Assembly (NCBI RefSeq): GCF_015710975.1 | Contig: NZ_CP049783.1 | Span: 1,981,501 to 2,045,500, forward strand | Source: Paenibacillus polymyxa | GTDB lineage: Bacteria; Bacillota; Bacilli; Paenibacillales; Paenibacillaceae | Length of the DNA: 64,000 bases | Direction: 5' to 3' | Shown here: piece by piece, positions 44,998 through 54,124 of the stretch | How positions within the stretch are numbered: position 1 is the stretch's first letter | Layout: each line of letters begins with the position of its first letter | Notes under the pieces: model-generated | The model's input: the letters and a program-made list of their open reading frames with translations, nothing else | What the model was told of the DNA's origin: nothing | Database searches by the model: none | Translations under genes and position numbers: made by a program

Positions 44998-45843
44998 TTA
45001 TACGTTCAGGATTCCTTCTTTTGGAGTAACATTAAAGGCTTTAGCCAGATCCGACAGCTCCTGATCTGTAATCCGTTGCTGGATATCATGCTTAGCAATC
45101 AGCATATAAATTTGCGCTGCTTTTTCAATCGTTTCAATCAGGCCAAACGCTTCATCAATGGAGCTACCTGTTCCGAAAATGCCGTGATGAGGCCATAATA
45201 CAGCGTGATGATCCTTCATTTTTTTCGCTGTTTCACGGCCGATTTCGCTGGAGCCTGGCACCATCCAAGGGATTACACCGATACCGTCTGGAAAGACTAC
45301 GATACATTCGGTACACATTTCCCACAGCGTTTTGGTGAATTGGTTTTCGTCCAGACTATGAATGAAGGTCATGGCAATGACATGGGTGGCATGATTATGG
45401 ATTACAACCCGATGGTTGGGATCGACCTTCAAGCGCTCAATATGGCTCATAAAATGAGACGGCAATTCGCTGGTAGGAACCGCGTCATGCTTGAGGCCCC
45501 ACAAAATTTCTAGCTGCTCACCATCTTGGGATACACGCAGGACTCCTAAATTGGCTTCCGGATCGGCAATAACGTTTTTGAAGTACTTGCCTGATCCAGT
45601 GACGATAAAATATTTGCCTGCCAGTTCATTCACGGGGAAAGCAGGTTTAATCGTTCGAATAACTTTATGAATATCAATATATTTGGCAACCTCGGCTTCA
45701 TCCAGAATATAACTTACATTTCCTCCGTTGCGTTCATCCCAGCCGAATTTCCACATATTTTGCGTAATTTCCGCCATCTCGCGAACAAATGGGATATCCA
45801 GTCCTGATTTTCGTTCTTTTTGATTCTCCAGCACAGTAGTCAT
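44998..45843 (-). CDS. rhaD: Rhamnulose-1-phosphate aldolase
   Basis: This 281-residue class II aldolase has [18 protein letters not shown] near the N-terminus, the substrate loop SGKYFKN, and zinc-ligand His residues in [13 protein letters not shown] and [11 protein letters not shown]. It splits L-rhamnulose 1-phosphate into L-lactaldehyde and dihydroxyacetone phosphate. It is the last gene of rhaB-rhaA-rhaD, 52 nt after rhaA. The start ATG is preceded by GGGAGAG. Confidence 0.93.
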   Translation of the reverse strand: MTTVLENQKERKSGLDIPFVREMAEITQNMWKFGWDERNGGNVSYILDEAEVAKYIDIHKVIRTIKPAFPVNELAGKYFIVTGSGKYFKNVIADPEANLGVLRVSQDGEQLEILWGLKHDAVPTSELPSHFMSHIERLKVDPNHRVVIHNHATHVIAMTFIHSLDENQFTKTLWEMCTECIVVFPDGIGVIPWMVPGSSEIGRETAKKMKDHHAVLWPHHGIFGTGSSIDEAFGLIETIEKAAQIYMLIAKHDIQQRITDQELSDLAKAFNVTPKEGILNV

Positions 45844-45894
45844 GGATGATCTCTCCCTTTGGATGATATGAATATAAAATGATCAGTGCAGTAG

Positions 45895-47151
45895 TTACCG
45901 TTTCAGCAGGACTCGTTGTTCATAGTTTTTAGCCTCGGTTAGCCATTCCTCACGAACAGGAACGCCGTTTTGAGCGCAATAGTAATCCCATACAGCCCCA
46001 AACGGATAGGATTTAAACTCTTCGACCAGGGCAAGTCGCGTAGTGAAGTCTCTTTCCTCTTCGGCTTTTTTCAGTTCCTCAATCGGCTCCAGCATGGCGC
46101 GAAGCAACGCTTTGATGGTGTTGCGTGTTCCAATGACCCATGCAGCCACGTGGTTGATACTGCCATCAAAGAAATCAAGGCCGATATGAGTGCGGGAAAG
46201 CAGCTCACCGCGAACGAGCTCACGGGCAATGTCCAGCAATTCGTCGTCCATCGTCACGACATGATCGCTATCCCAACGAACAGGTCTGCTGACGTGTAGC
46301 AATAATTGATCGGTGAACATCAGCACAGAGGACAGTTTGTTCGAAATGACTTCTGTCGGGTGGAAGTGACCAGAATCGAGACAGATAGATTTCCCCCGTG
46401 TCAGGGCGTAACCCATATAGAACTCATGAGAGCCGACGACATAGCTTTCCGAACTGATGCCGAACAGTTTACTTTCGACTGCATCGATGTTGTAATCTTC
46501 ACTAATTTCCTCGCTGAAAATCTCGTCCAGAGCATCCCGCAGACGTTCTCTTGGAGCCAAGCGATCCACCGGGGTATCCTTGTAACCATCCGGCATCCAG
46601 TGATTTGTGACACAAGGCTGACCGAGTTCCTTTCCAAAATATTCTGCAATTCTGCGTGATTTCTTACAGTGTGTGATCCAGAAATCGCGAATTCCCGGGT
46701 CCTTGTGGCTTAGGGTGAAGCCGTCTTCCGCTTTAGGGTGGGAGAATAGGGTCGGATTAAAATCAAGTCCAAGCCCTTGCTGTTTGGCCCACTCTACCCA
46801 GTTCTGAAAATGGCGTGGCTCCAGTTGATCCAAATCTACTTGTTCTGTAGTATCTGCATAGATCGCATGCAGATTAACCTTGTGTTTACCGGGGATGAGC
46901 GATAGGGCTTTTTCCAAGTCCTGACGTAGTTCATCTGGCGTACCTGCTCTGCCCGGGTAGCTACCTGTTACGGCAATTCCCCCGCTAAGCTGTTTATCTT
47001 TGAACAGGAATCCTTGCACATCGTCTCCCTGCCAGCAGTGCAGTGATATTTTGATTTGTGAGAGCTTCCGTAAAACGTCATCCACCTGAATACCGTGGCG
47101 GGCATACAGCTTTTTCGCTTCGTTATAACTCGCTTCAATGGCTTCGTTCAT
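45895..47151 (-). CDS. rhaA: L-rhamnose isomerase
   Basis: This 418-residue protein has the RhaA pattern throughout: [16 protein letters not shown] (about residue 30), [22 protein letters not shown] (about 130), [32 protein letters not shown] and [18 protein letters not shown], with metal-binding Glu, Asp and His residues. It converts L-rhamnose into L-rhamnulose. Its first codon overlaps the end of rhaB by 4 nt. No rhaM mutarotase or rhamnose transporter is seen. Confidence 0.94.
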   Translation of the reverse strand: MNEAIEASYNEAKKLYARHGIQVDDVLRKLSQIKISLHCWQGDDVQGFLFKDKQLSGGIAVTGSYPGRAGTPDELRQDLEKALSLIPGKHKVNLHAIYADTTEQVDLDQLEPRHFQNWVEWAKQQGLGLDFNPTLFSHPKAEDGFTLSHKDPGIRDFWITHCKKSRRIAEYFGKELGQPCVTNHWMPDGYKDTPVDRLAPRERLRDALDEIFSEEISEDYNIDAVESKLFGISSESYVVGSHEFYMGYALTRGKSICLDSGHFHPTEVISNKLSSVLMFTDQLLLHVSRPVRWDSDHVVTMDDELLDIARELVRGELLSRTHIGLDFFDGSINHVAAWVIGTRNTIKALLRAMLEPIEELKKAEEERDFTTRLALVEEFKSYPFGAVWDYYCAQNGVPVREEWLTEAKNYEQRVLLKR

Positions 47152-48644
47152 GGCTTTACTCCTTTATTGAGATATGTGAATAGGGGTGTTGCTTGTATCT
47201 TGAGGCGTTCCCAGCGATCCAGAAGCTCTCCAATGCCTTCCACCGGTTGCGGCTCATATAGCCGAGTCGGGAAGGAATTGGCTATGGTTCGGCCAGCAGC
47301 TTTCAGATCTCCAAGAGCACCAGAGCTGATTAATTGCACGATAATATTGCCGATGGCCGTCGATTCGGAAGGTCCTGCCTGAACCTCAATTTCTAAAAGG
47401 TCGGCTGTTAGCTGACATAGTAATTCGTTGTTAGCGCCTCCGCCGACAATGTGCAATCTGGTAATCGTTTCGTCTGTTAAATGTTGTAGCTCATGTAAAG
47501 CATCCCGGTAGCTTAAGGCAAGACTGTCAAAAATACAGCGGGCGAGCGAGCCAGGTGTGCGTGGGACAGGCTGCCCGGTTTTTTCACAGAACCTCTGAAT
47601 CTCAAGGGTCATACTATCCGGATTTAAGAAAGAGGACTGGTTACAGAGGACGAGACTGACAAACGGTGTCTCTGCTGAAGCCAATTGGGCCAATTCGGCA
47701 AAGCTATGTGCAGAACCACCTTCTCTTCTAACCTCCTGAATCATCCATAAGCCCATGATATTTTTCAAAAAACGGTACGTGCCGTAAGCGCCCCATTCAT
47801 TGGTGTAGTTCGCCTGCATAGCTGTCTTGGTATTCAAGGGTTGGGATCGTTCCATACCCAATAGCGACCATGTTCCGCTGCTGATATAAGCCCAAGACTC
47901 CTCTCGCGATGATGGAACACCTGCAACCGCTGAGGCGGTATCGTGTGTAGGCACAAGGATGAGCTGGCAGTCTGGAAGATCGTATTTCTGAACAAGCTCC
48001 GGTAGGATGGAGCCCAGAACGCGTCCAGGCTCAGCCAGCTCCGAAAATTGATTGCGCCGAAGTTGGAGCAGGGAGAGCAGGTCCTCATCAAACTCACGAG
48101 TGTTCACGTTGAGAAGCTGCATCGTGGATGCATTGGTCATTTCATTGACCATAATGCCTGTCAGGCGATAGTACAGATAATCGGGTACCATCAATATTTT
48201 ATCTGCTTGGGCGAGTTGTTCCCGATCATGGACGAACAGTTGATATAGGGTATTAAAGTTTAGTTCCTGGATGCCCGTTTTCTCATATACCTCTTCTCGG
48301 CTGGTGAGCTGATGCAGCTTATCGGGGGCATGTAGAGTGCGTGCGTCGCGGTATGCGTACACCTCATGGATGCGATGACCTTCCTTATTAAGTAACACGT
48401 AATCTACAGCCCATGTATCAATGCCGAGCGTACAGGAATCGATTCCATTTTGTTTGGCTTTTTGCAGTCCCTGGATGATCTCATCAAATAAATTGTCTAT
48501 ATTCCAGTAATCGTGCCCGTTCCTCTCAGTAAAGGAGTTGTTGAAACGATGAAGTTCTTGCAAGTGAATTTGTTCACCTTGTAGAGTTGCACTCACGAGT
48601 CTTCCGCTTGAAGCTCCAATATCAACAGCAAGATAGTTGTTCAT
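47148..48644 (-). CDS. rhaB: Rhamnulokinase
   Basis: This 498-residue FGGY kinase has the N-terminal [11 protein letters not shown] (residues 6-16), [12 protein letters not shown] (about 77), the catalytic-region motif SSGTWSLLG (about 255) and [10 protein letters not shown] (about 400). It phosphorylates L-rhamnulose with ATP. It is the first gene of the rha operon, with AAGGAG before the ATG and the promoter in the next 110 bp. Confidence 0.93.
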   Translation of the reverse strand: MNNYLAVDIGASSGRLVSATLQGEQIHLQELHRFNNSFTERNGHDYWNIDNLFDEIIQGLQKAKQNGIDSCTLGIDTWAVDYVLLNKEGHRIHEVYAYRDARTLHAPDKLHQLTSREEVYEKTGIQELNFNTLYQLFVHDREQLAQADKILMVPDYLYYRLTGIMVNEMTNASTMQLLNVNTREFDEDLLSLLQLRRNQFSELAEPGRVLGSILPELVQKYDLPDCQLILVPTHDTASAVAGVPSSREESWAYISSGTWSLLGMERSQPLNTKTAMQANYTNEWGAYGTYRFLKNIMGLWMIQEVRREGGSAHSFAELAQLASAETPFVSLVLCNQSSFLNPDSMTLEIQRFCEKTGQPVPRTPGSLARCIFDSLALSYRDALHELQHLTDETITRLHIVGGGANNELLCQLTADLLEIEVQAGPSESTAIGNIIVQLISSGALGDLKAAGRTIANSFPTRLYEPQPVEGIGELLDRWERLKIQATPLFTYLNKGVKP

Positions 48645-48713
48645 ATCTAATCTCCTTGCATGGATGAAATCCCGGCAGCCTGAAAGACTGCCTTTTGTTT
48701 CTTAACTAACTCC

Positions 48714-48756
48714 ATACTACTTCCGTTTGTCTGTGCAGTCAACATAAACGGAAGTA
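48714..48756 (-). promoter_or_regulatory. rha operon promoter with 11-bp inverted repeat
   Basis: On the minus strand TTGACT (48737-48742), a 17-bp spacer and TAGTAT (48714-48719) form the promoter. TACTTCCGTTT (48718-48728) and its exact complement AAACGGAAGTA (48746-48756) flank the -35 box, separated by 17 bp. The proximal arm touches the -10 box. This suits binding by an AraC-type dimer or by a repressor. Confidence 0.7.
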
Positions 48757-48940
48757 TAATATTTGGTTTTTCTTTTGAATTTAAAAATGAAATTAATTTT
48801 AAATGTTGTTTTGTATTGTTTTTCGTTTTTTAATATCTGCTTTCTACTATATATATACCTCAAACAGGGATCGGTGTGTTGTTGCGATATTCAAATTGTG
48901 GAAGGTTCTCCAAATGCCGCTGTTTGTATGAAAAATAGTC

Positions 48941-48969
48941 TTGAAACCGCCCGCCAGAGGGTGTAGTAT
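48941..48969 (+). promoter_or_regulatory. Promoter of the xpt riboswitch transcript
   Basis: TTGAAA (48941-48946) and TAGTAT (48964-48969) are spaced by 17 bp. Transcription would begin near 48976, just before the aptamer. The stretch 48757-48940 is AT-rich and holds no gene I can support. Confidence 0.7.
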
Positions 48970-48988
48970 ACAAGATATCAATTTCATA

Positions 48989-49062
48989 TGACTCGTATAA
49001 TATTGGGGATATGGCCCAAAAGTTTCTACCGGATGACCACTGTAATCGTCCGACTATGAGTG
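48989..49062 (+). ncRNA. Guanine-type purine riboswitch aptamer
   Basis: The purine-aptamer core is present: ACTCGTATAAT, then GGGGATATGGCCC (P2 and loop 2), AAAGTTTCTACCGG, a P3 arm, and CCGACTATGAGT. The loop pairs and junctions match the xpt aptamer of B. subtilis. The base before TATGAG is C, which pairs with guanine or hypoxanthine, not adenine. It lies 170 nt before xpt. Confidence 0.93.
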
Positions 49063-49131
49063 ATAGCGCATCAGCTTCGGATGAATGCGGGCATTTTATT
49101 TGTGCGCCAATCCGTCAGGGATTACGACCCC

Positions 49132-49182
49132 AAGGACAGGCTTCACTTGAGAAACGACTCAAGGGAGCTTGTCCTTTTTTGG
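49132..49182 (+). terminator. Riboswitch expression-platform terminator
   Basis: AAGGACAGGCTTC and GAGCTTGTCCTTTTTT form the outer stem, with CTTGAG/CTCAAG inside. It should form when guanine is bound and switch off xpt-pbuX. Confidence 0.85.
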
Positions 49183-49232
49183 TTTTTGCAGGTTTTATTC
49201 TATTTTAAGTACAGAGGAGCGATATTCGCATA

Positions 49233-49850
49233 ATGAAAGCTTTGGAAGAACGTATTCGTCAAGAGGGACAAATTTTATCCGATACGGTGTTAAAGGTAGA
49301 TTCATTTTTGAACCATCAGGTGGATACAGCATTAGCATTGGAGATTGGTAAGGAGTTCGCACGTCTGTTCGGCAGTGCTCCAATTACCAAGGTGCTTACT
49401 ATTGAAGCTAGTGGTATTCAATTTGCTATGGCCACTGCTATTGCTTTGGGAGTACCGTTCATTTATGCGAAGAAAAAGAAGGCGATCACGCTGAATGAAC
49501 AGGTATACTTTGCAGAGGTTCATTCGTTCACTCGGCAGGAAACCTATCAGGTGAGCATTTCCCAAAAATATCTCGATGCCAGCGACCATGTGCTGATCGT
49601 GGATGATTTTTTGGCTACTGGCGCAGCTTTGGTCGGACTTACCGATATTGTGAAGGAAGCAGGAGCAGAGCTGGCCGGAGTTGGCTGCGTAATTGAAAAG
49701 AGCTTTCAGGAAGGCCGTGGACTGTTGGAGCAAAGAGGCATTGCCGTACGTTCTCTGGCGCGTATCGCTTCCATGGCACCGGGCGAAGTTCATTTTATAG
49801 AGGAAGCTGGCACGGTAATTCCTCCCGTTAAGGAGAATGTGGGATGTTAA
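49233..49850 (+). CDS. xpt: Xanthine phosphoribosyltransferase
   Basis: This 205-residue protein starts MKALEERIRQEGQ and has the PRPP-binding loop VLIVDDFLATGAALVGL (about residues 125-141) and KKKKAITL near residue 80. It salvages xanthine to XMP. It is the first gene of xpt-pbuX behind a guanine riboswitch, as in B. subtilis, and its stop overlaps the pbuX start by 7 nt. Confidence 0.95.
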   Translation: MKALEERIRQEGQILSDTVLKVDSFLNHQVDTALALEIGKEFARLFGSAPITKVLTIEASGIQFAMATAIALGVPFIYAKKKKAITLNEQVYFAEVHSFTRQETYQVSISQKYLDASDHVLIVDDFLATGAALVGLTDIVKEAGAELAGVGCVIEKSFQEGRGLLEQRGIAVRSLARIASMAPGEVHFIEEAGTVIPPVKENVGC

Positions 49851-51151
49851 GTAAACAAAAATTATTTGCGCTGGGTTTCCAGCATGTCATGGCGATGTAC
49901 GCCGGAGCTATTGCTGTTCCTCTGATTGTAGGGGGAGCGCTGCACCTGACGCCAGCCCAGATGGCCTATCTAGTGGCTGCTGATTTATTCACTTGCGGGA
50001 TTGCTACGTTATTACAAATTATGGGCACACGCTTTTTCGGTAGTAGACTTCCCGTCATTTTGGGCTGTACGTTTACAGCAGTAGGACCTATTATCGCGAT
50101 TGCTTCGACATCAAATCTGGCGACAGCGTACGGTGCCATCATTTTGTCCGGTATATTTGTGGTGCTTGCGGCACCGTTGTATGGCAAACTGTTACGCTTT
50201 TTCCCAACAGTGGTTACCGGCTCGGTCGTTACGATTATCGGTCTATCCCTTATTCCGGTGGCGATGAACAATGTAGCGGGTGGTCAGGGCAGCGCGGATT
50301 TTGGACAGCCGCGTAATTTGCTGCTGGCGCTGGTTACACTACTGGTTATTCTGCTTGTCAATCGAGTAGCCAAGGGCTTTTTACGCTCGATTTCCGTTCT
50401 TATTGGTCTGTTCGCAGGTACTGTAGTCGCCTATGCGATGGGAATGGTGCATTTTGCTCCCGTAGCGGATGCTTCGTGGGTGAGTATTGCGCAGCCGTTT
50501 TATTTTGGCAAGCCGGAGTTTAGCATTATGGCAGTATGTACGATGATTATCGTCAATATTGTGAGCATGGTCGAGTCTACAGGGGTTTATCTGGCAGTAG
50601 GTAAAGCGATTGATCAGAAAGTGGAGCAAAAGCAAATCGTCAATGGACTTCGTTCGGAAGGACTTGCGATTATGTTGGGCGGTATTTTTAATGCGTTCCC
50701 TTACACGGCCTTCTCCCAAAATGTGGGTCTGATCTCGCTGACTCGCGTCAAATCACGTAACGTTATTTTTGCTGCGGGCGGCATCATGGTCGTCCTCGGT
50801 TTGCTGCCTAAGCTGGCTGCCTTGACGACAGTGATTCCTAACGCTGTGCTGGGCGGGGCGATGATCGTCATGTTTGGCTCGGTTGCTGCATCAGGCATGT
50901 CTATTTTGTCAGAAGTGGATCTGCGGAAAGAAAGCAATCTGCTGATTGCAGCATGCAGTATTGCCGTGGGCCTAGGCTCAGCTGTTCTGCCGCAAATGTT
51001 CGACCAACTGCCGAGCTTTGCCAAAATGCTGCTGCAAAACGGCATCGTATCTGGCTCGATTACGGCAATTGTCTTGAACATTGTTTTGGCAAGAAAACAG
51101 GGTGAATCGGTCAAAGGCGTTAATGTCTCAGAAGTTCCACAGAAGGTTTGA
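49844..51151 (+). CDS. pbuX: Xanthine permease
   Basis: This 435-residue nucleobase/cation symporter-2 (NCS2) protein has about 12-14 helices. The motifs QHVMAMYAGAIAVPLIVGGAL near residue 14, a central VSMVESTGVYLAVGKA (the conserved Glu region) and NAFPYTAFSQNVGLISLTRVKSR match PbuX. It takes up xanthine with protons for Xpt, and the two genes overlap. Confidence 0.94.
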   Translation: MLSKQKLFALGFQHVMAMYAGAIAVPLIVGGALHLTPAQMAYLVAADLFTCGIATLLQIMGTRFFGSRLPVILGCTFTAVGPIIAIASTSNLATAYGAIILSGIFVVLAAPLYGKLLRFFPTVVTGSVVTIIGLSLIPVAMNNVAGGQGSADFGQPRNLLLALVTLLVILLVNRVAKGFLRSISVLIGLFAGTVVAYAMGMVHFAPVADASWVSIAQPFYFGKPEFSIMAVCTMIIVNIVSMVESTGVYLAVGKAIDQKVEQKQIVNGLRSEGLAIMLGGIFNAFPYTAFSQNVGLISLTRVKSRNVIFAAGGIMVVLGLLPKLAALTTVIPNAVLGGAMIVMFGSVAASGMSILSEVDLRKESNLLIAACSIAVGLGSAVLPQMFDQLPSFAKMLLQNGIVSGSITAIVLNIVLARKQGESVKGVNVSEVPQKV

Positions 51152-51168
51152 TGAATAGGAAATAAACA

Positions 51169-51210
51169 AAAACAGCCGGAGAGAGGGCGTAGCCTCTTTT
51201 CCGGCTGTTT
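51169..51210 (+). terminator. Terminator of xpt-pbuX
   Basis: AAACAGCCGGA and TCCGGCTGTTT form an 11-bp perfect stem with an inner GAGAGG/CCTCTT stem. Confidence 0.82.
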
Positions 51211-51233
51211 GGCATGGGGTTATCCAGAACTAG

Positions 51234-51457
51234 TTATTTATTAAGCAGCATGAAATTATTGATAAAACCCTCTTTCTGTATGAAGATCGGGGTTTGGATT
51301 ATCGAAGTGTAGTCATAATAGTACACGCTGCGTCCTTCCTCCTGATTTTTCGGGAGGCGCTGCCTAAATAATAGACCACTTTGCTGTCTGGGGACATATA
51401 GATAAAGCTGCGGGACGAAATGGGGAGCTTAGTTTGGTGCGTTTTCCAGTTGCACTC
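51234..51457 (-). pseudogene. 3' remnant of an unknown gene
   Basis: The minus strand reads NWKTHQTKLPISSRSF, IYMSPDSKVVYYLGSASR, then (after a one-base shift in a run of A near 51351) NQEEGRSVYYYDYTSI and IQTPIFIQKEGFINNFML to a TAA at 51234. The text is coding-like but has no start and needs one frame change. MSPDSKVVYYL recalls beta-propeller repeats, but I would not name a family. It is probably what is left of a longer gene. Confidence 0.5.
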
Positions 51458-51590
51458 TTAGGTTGGTTTATCTACTAGAGGAATTTGCTAGAGTGGTAGG
51501 AAGAGGCATGGTATAATCTACCTTAAGGACTTTGGATAGTGGTGGATGTTTTCGGATCACGGCGCAGCTTCCCGAAAGGGGGTGAAGCCG

Positions 51591-51722
51591 ATGGTCAACC
51601 TTGTGTCGTGCTATGATGTGCTGCGTTGGATGGTTACGTTACTAAGCCTGGTGTTTAGTATTCGTAAGCTTTATCGCTGGCTGCGTCGGAAATTTCGGAA
51701 CAAGCGAAAACCCACCGCGTAA
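51591..51722 (+). CDS. 43-residue hydrophobic/basic peptide, type I toxin-like
   Basis: ATG 51591 follows a very strong ribosome site, AAAGGGGGTGA, and the frame runs 43 codons to TAA. The product begins MVNLVSCYDVLRW, continues as one hydrophobic helix (MVTLLSLVFSI, about residues 14-24) and ends in a basic tail (RKLYRWLRRKFRNKRKPTA). A terminator hairpin begins inside the last codons. Short size, one helix, basic tail, structured 3' end and isolated position resemble the small holin-like type I toxins of Firmicutes. I know no exact family; an antisense RNA cannot be proven by eye. Confidence 0.55.
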   Translation: MVNLVSCYDVLRWMVTLLSLVFSIRKLYRWLRRKFRNKRKPTA

Positions 51723-51750
51723 TTAGGTTGGCCCCTAACGGTGGGTTTCG
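51708..51750 (+). terminator. Terminator overlapping the small-peptide gene
   Basis: AAACCCACCG (51708-51717) and CGGTGGGTTT (51739-51748) form a 10-bp perfect stem; TTAGG/CCTAA pairs inside the loop. Confidence 0.8.
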
Positions 51751-51811
51751 TTCGCATTAACATTCAGTTATGCAGCGCGCCGTGGTGGTGATCCACAGCC
51801 TTTCAAGTCCT

Positions 51812-51849
51812 AAGAGTCTTTGCCGTTGGAGCGGCGAAGGCTCTTTTTA
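51812..51849 (+). terminator. Second terminator-like hairpin
   Basis: AAGAGTCTTTGCCG and CGGCGAAGGCTCTTTTT form a stem of about 13 bp with a 6-nt loop. It lies 90 nt beyond the peptide gene and may end a separate small RNA or read-through transcript. Confidence 0.7.
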
Positions 51850-52005
51850 GTATACGGATACGGTGGTTATCTCTATACCTAATTTTAACACGTGAATTGT
51901 GTGCACGCAACGTTAAGACATACCTTCAATTGCGCGCAAGCAATGAATAGCCTTGGTCTTGATTCACACTATATCATTCAAATTTAAATTATTACGCAAC
52001 ATTTG

Positions 52006-52034
52006 TTGACAAGCCAGTAGCAACAAAATAAGAT
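52006..52034 (+). promoter_or_regulatory. Promoter of the cobalamin-riboswitch transcript
   Basis: TTGACA (52006-52011), a 17-bp spacer and TAAGAT (52029-52034) lie about 40 nt before the riboswitch. Between 51850 and 52005 I see no gene. Confidence 0.65.
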
Positions 52035-52074
52035 AATCCTAAATCGTAATAAAAAGGAATAAAGGAAGAAAACA

Positions 52075-52310
52075 GGTGTGAGCCGGACAACTCTATATAC
52101 GAAGTTTCGTAGAGACGATGTAGATAGTTGTTGAGCGTGTTCACTTAAAAGGGAAGTTCGGTAGATTCCGACACGGACCCGCCACTGTATACAGGCATCA
52201 GCAGGGTACTGCTGGAGCTTTCAGAACAAGCCACTGGAACTGTGAGGAACCGGGAAGGCCTGAAAGATACGCTTGGAGTCAGGAGACCTGCCTGTTTTGA
52301 CATCACTGTC
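52075..52310 (+). ncRNA. Cobalamin (B12) riboswitch
   Basis: The conserved pieces occur in the right order: AAAAGGGAAGTTCGG (about 52146), GATTCCGACACGGACCCGCC ACTGT (about 52164-52190), AAGCCACTGG, CCGGGAAGGCC with GATACGC after it, and the B12 box near 52278-52294 (GGAGTCAGGAGACCTGCC). This is the cobalamin riboswitch, which lowers expression when coenzyme B12 is bound. It stands before a NikABCDE-type importer, not a cob gene. Confidence 0.92.
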
Positions 52311-52428
52311 AGACCCACGGGATGCTGGGGAGGTGGTTAGGCGTGCTGCATACGGAATGTCTGAAACCGATCTGATCCCTTCTATGTTTTTGGAGCTGGC
52401 TTTGAGGTGAGTTTTGACATTTTATAAT

Positions 52429-52473
52429 GAAAGCATTTCTGACTGCTGATCAAGTGGTTGGGAATGCTTTTTC
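52429..52473 (+). terminator. Probable expression-platform terminator of the riboswitch
   Basis: AAAGCATTTC (52430-52439) pairs with GGAATGCTTT (52461-52470), followed by TTT. It lies between the B12 aptamer and the first importer gene, as expected for control by premature termination. Confidence 0.65.
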
Positions 52474-52525
52474 GCGTTTTGCGTTAGGTTTATACGATTT
52501 TACAAGATAGAGGGGGAAATGTGGG

Positions 52526-54109
52526 ATGATAGGCAATCGTAATAGGCGTTCATGGTTCATATGTACAGGATTGCTGCTGCTGATGGCAGTTATGACTCTT
52601 TCGGGATGTGGCGCAGCCACGAAGACGGAGGATAGCTCGGGCAAGGGTGAGAACACGTCTGCACAACAGACTCAAGCAGATAAAAAGCTGGTGATGGCGT
52701 ATACGTGGAAACCGTCAGGCGTCGATCCGCATGGAGATAATAGCTGGGATGTGATGCGTTCCGGTGCCGGTGAGACACTCATTCGTTTGAATGAAAAACT
52801 GGAACCTGTAGCTTGGCTAGCCAAGGAATGGAAGCATGATAGTCCTAATGTGTGGTCGTTCAGCGTGCAGGATAAGGTCACGTTTCATAATGGAAAGAGC
52901 ATGGATGCAGTAAGTGTAAAAGCATCTTTGCTGCGCTCAATCGAAAAAAGCCATCTGGCGAAGGATTTACTGGATGTGAAGTCCATTGATGTAACTGGTC
53001 CGCTGACGCTGAAAATTACGACAAACCAGCCGAATGCAGCGCTGGTATCCAATTTGGCTGATCCGTCAACGATTGTACTGGATGTGGCATCCATGAAAGA
53101 TGAGCAGAGCTACCCTGCAATGACAGGTGCTTTTAAAATCAAAGCCTTCAACAAGGATCAATCCTTGGTCGTCGAGCGTTATGACGGATACTGGGGCGAA
53201 AAGGCGCGCTTGGCCGAAGCGACGATGAAATTCATTACGGACGGTAATTCGCGCCTGATGGCGTTGCAATCTGGTGAGGTGGATGTAGCGACGGATATTC
53301 CGGTAGATAACGCAGAGGTATTAAAAAAGAACGACAAGCTACAAGTGCTGTCGGCTCCATCCTTGCGCACCCATATGATTGTGTACAACATGGAATCACC
53401 TGTGTTCAAGGATGCAACCAACCGTAAGGTGGTGGACAGTCTGATTCCGCGCGCGTCCATTGTGAGCGCCGTCATGAGAGGCTTCGGTACGGAAGCAAGC
53501 AGCCCGTTTCCGAGCATTCTTCCCTTCGGTAAGATTGAGCGTAAAGCATTGGACGGAACGACGGAGCAGTTGTTGACGAAGGATGGCTGGCAGAAGGATG
53601 CCCAAGGTACGTGGACCAAGCAGGGTAAGCCATTCGAGGTTACGCTGCTGACCTTCCCTCAGCGTCCAGAGCTATCCGTCATGGCTGAGGTGATTCAGAG
53701 CCAATTGCTGAATGAGGGAATCCAGGTCAAGATTCGCAAGGTGGAAAATATCGACGAGGCATTGACCAAAAATGATTGGGATTTTGCTATGTACAGCATG
53801 CTCACGGCCCATACAGGGGAGCCGCAGTATTTTATGGACATGTTCTACTCTTCTACAAGTGAAGCGAATGTAAGCCGTTATGCTTCCAAACCGCTGGAGA
53901 ATATTCTTCACAGCCTGAAGTTGGCAAAGGATACCGCACAGCGTAATGCGGTAACACTGCAAGCGCTGGATATCATCAATACAGATTTGCCGCAGTCGTT
54001 CATTGTGCACCCTGACAATGTGTTTGGTGTGAAAAAAGGAGTAAAGGGCTTTACACCGCATCCGATCGAGTATTACTACATTACAGCGCAATCCGATATT
54101 GCGGAATAA
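52526..54109 (+). CDS. NikA/OppA-type solute-binding lipoprotein (B12-riboswitch operon)
   Basis: This 527-residue family 5 binding protein has a signal peptide with lipobox LSGC (Cys about residue 28), then a Ser/Thr/Gln-rich linker. Family patterns: ETLIRLNEKLEPVAWLAKEWKHDSPNVWSFSVQDKVTFHNGKSMDA near residue 82, GYWGEKARLAEATMKFI near 215, and a NikA-like C-terminus. It resembles NikA/CntA, which bind nickel, cobalt or metal-chelator complexes. It is the first gene of a five-gene operon after a cobalamin riboswitch, so cobalt uptake is the leading guess. Confidence 0.85.
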   Translation: MIGNRNRRSWFICTGLLLLMAVMTLSGCGAATKTEDSSGKGENTSAQQTQADKKLVMAYTWKPSGVDPHGDNSWDVMRSGAGETLIRLNEKLEPVAWLAKEWKHDSPNVWSFSVQDKVTFHNGKSMDAVSVKASLLRSIEKSHLAKDLLDVKSIDVTGPLTLKITTNQPNAALVSNLADPSTIVLDVASMKDEQSYPAMTGAFKIKAFNKDQSLVVERYDGYWGEKARLAEATMKFITDGNSRLMALQSGEVDVATDIPVDNAEVLKKNDKLQVLSAPSLRTHMIVYNMESPVFKDATNRKVVDSLIPRASIVSAVMRGFGTEASSPFPSILPFGKIERKALDGTTEQLLTKDGWQKDAQGTWTKQGKPFEVTLLTFPQRPELSVMAEVIQSQLLNEGIQVKIRKVENIDEALTKNDWDFAMYSMLTAHTGEPQYFMDMFYSSTSEANVSRYASKPLENILHSLKLAKDTAQRNAVTLQALDIINTDLPQSFIVHPDNVFGVKKGVKGFTPHPIEYYYITAQSDIAE

Positions 54110-54124
54110 CGAGCAACGTATCCT

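Noticed and set aside
52044..52050. TCGTAAT as half of a Zur box in front of the first importer.
   Set aside because: The other half (ATTACGA) is missing; only one of two arms is present.
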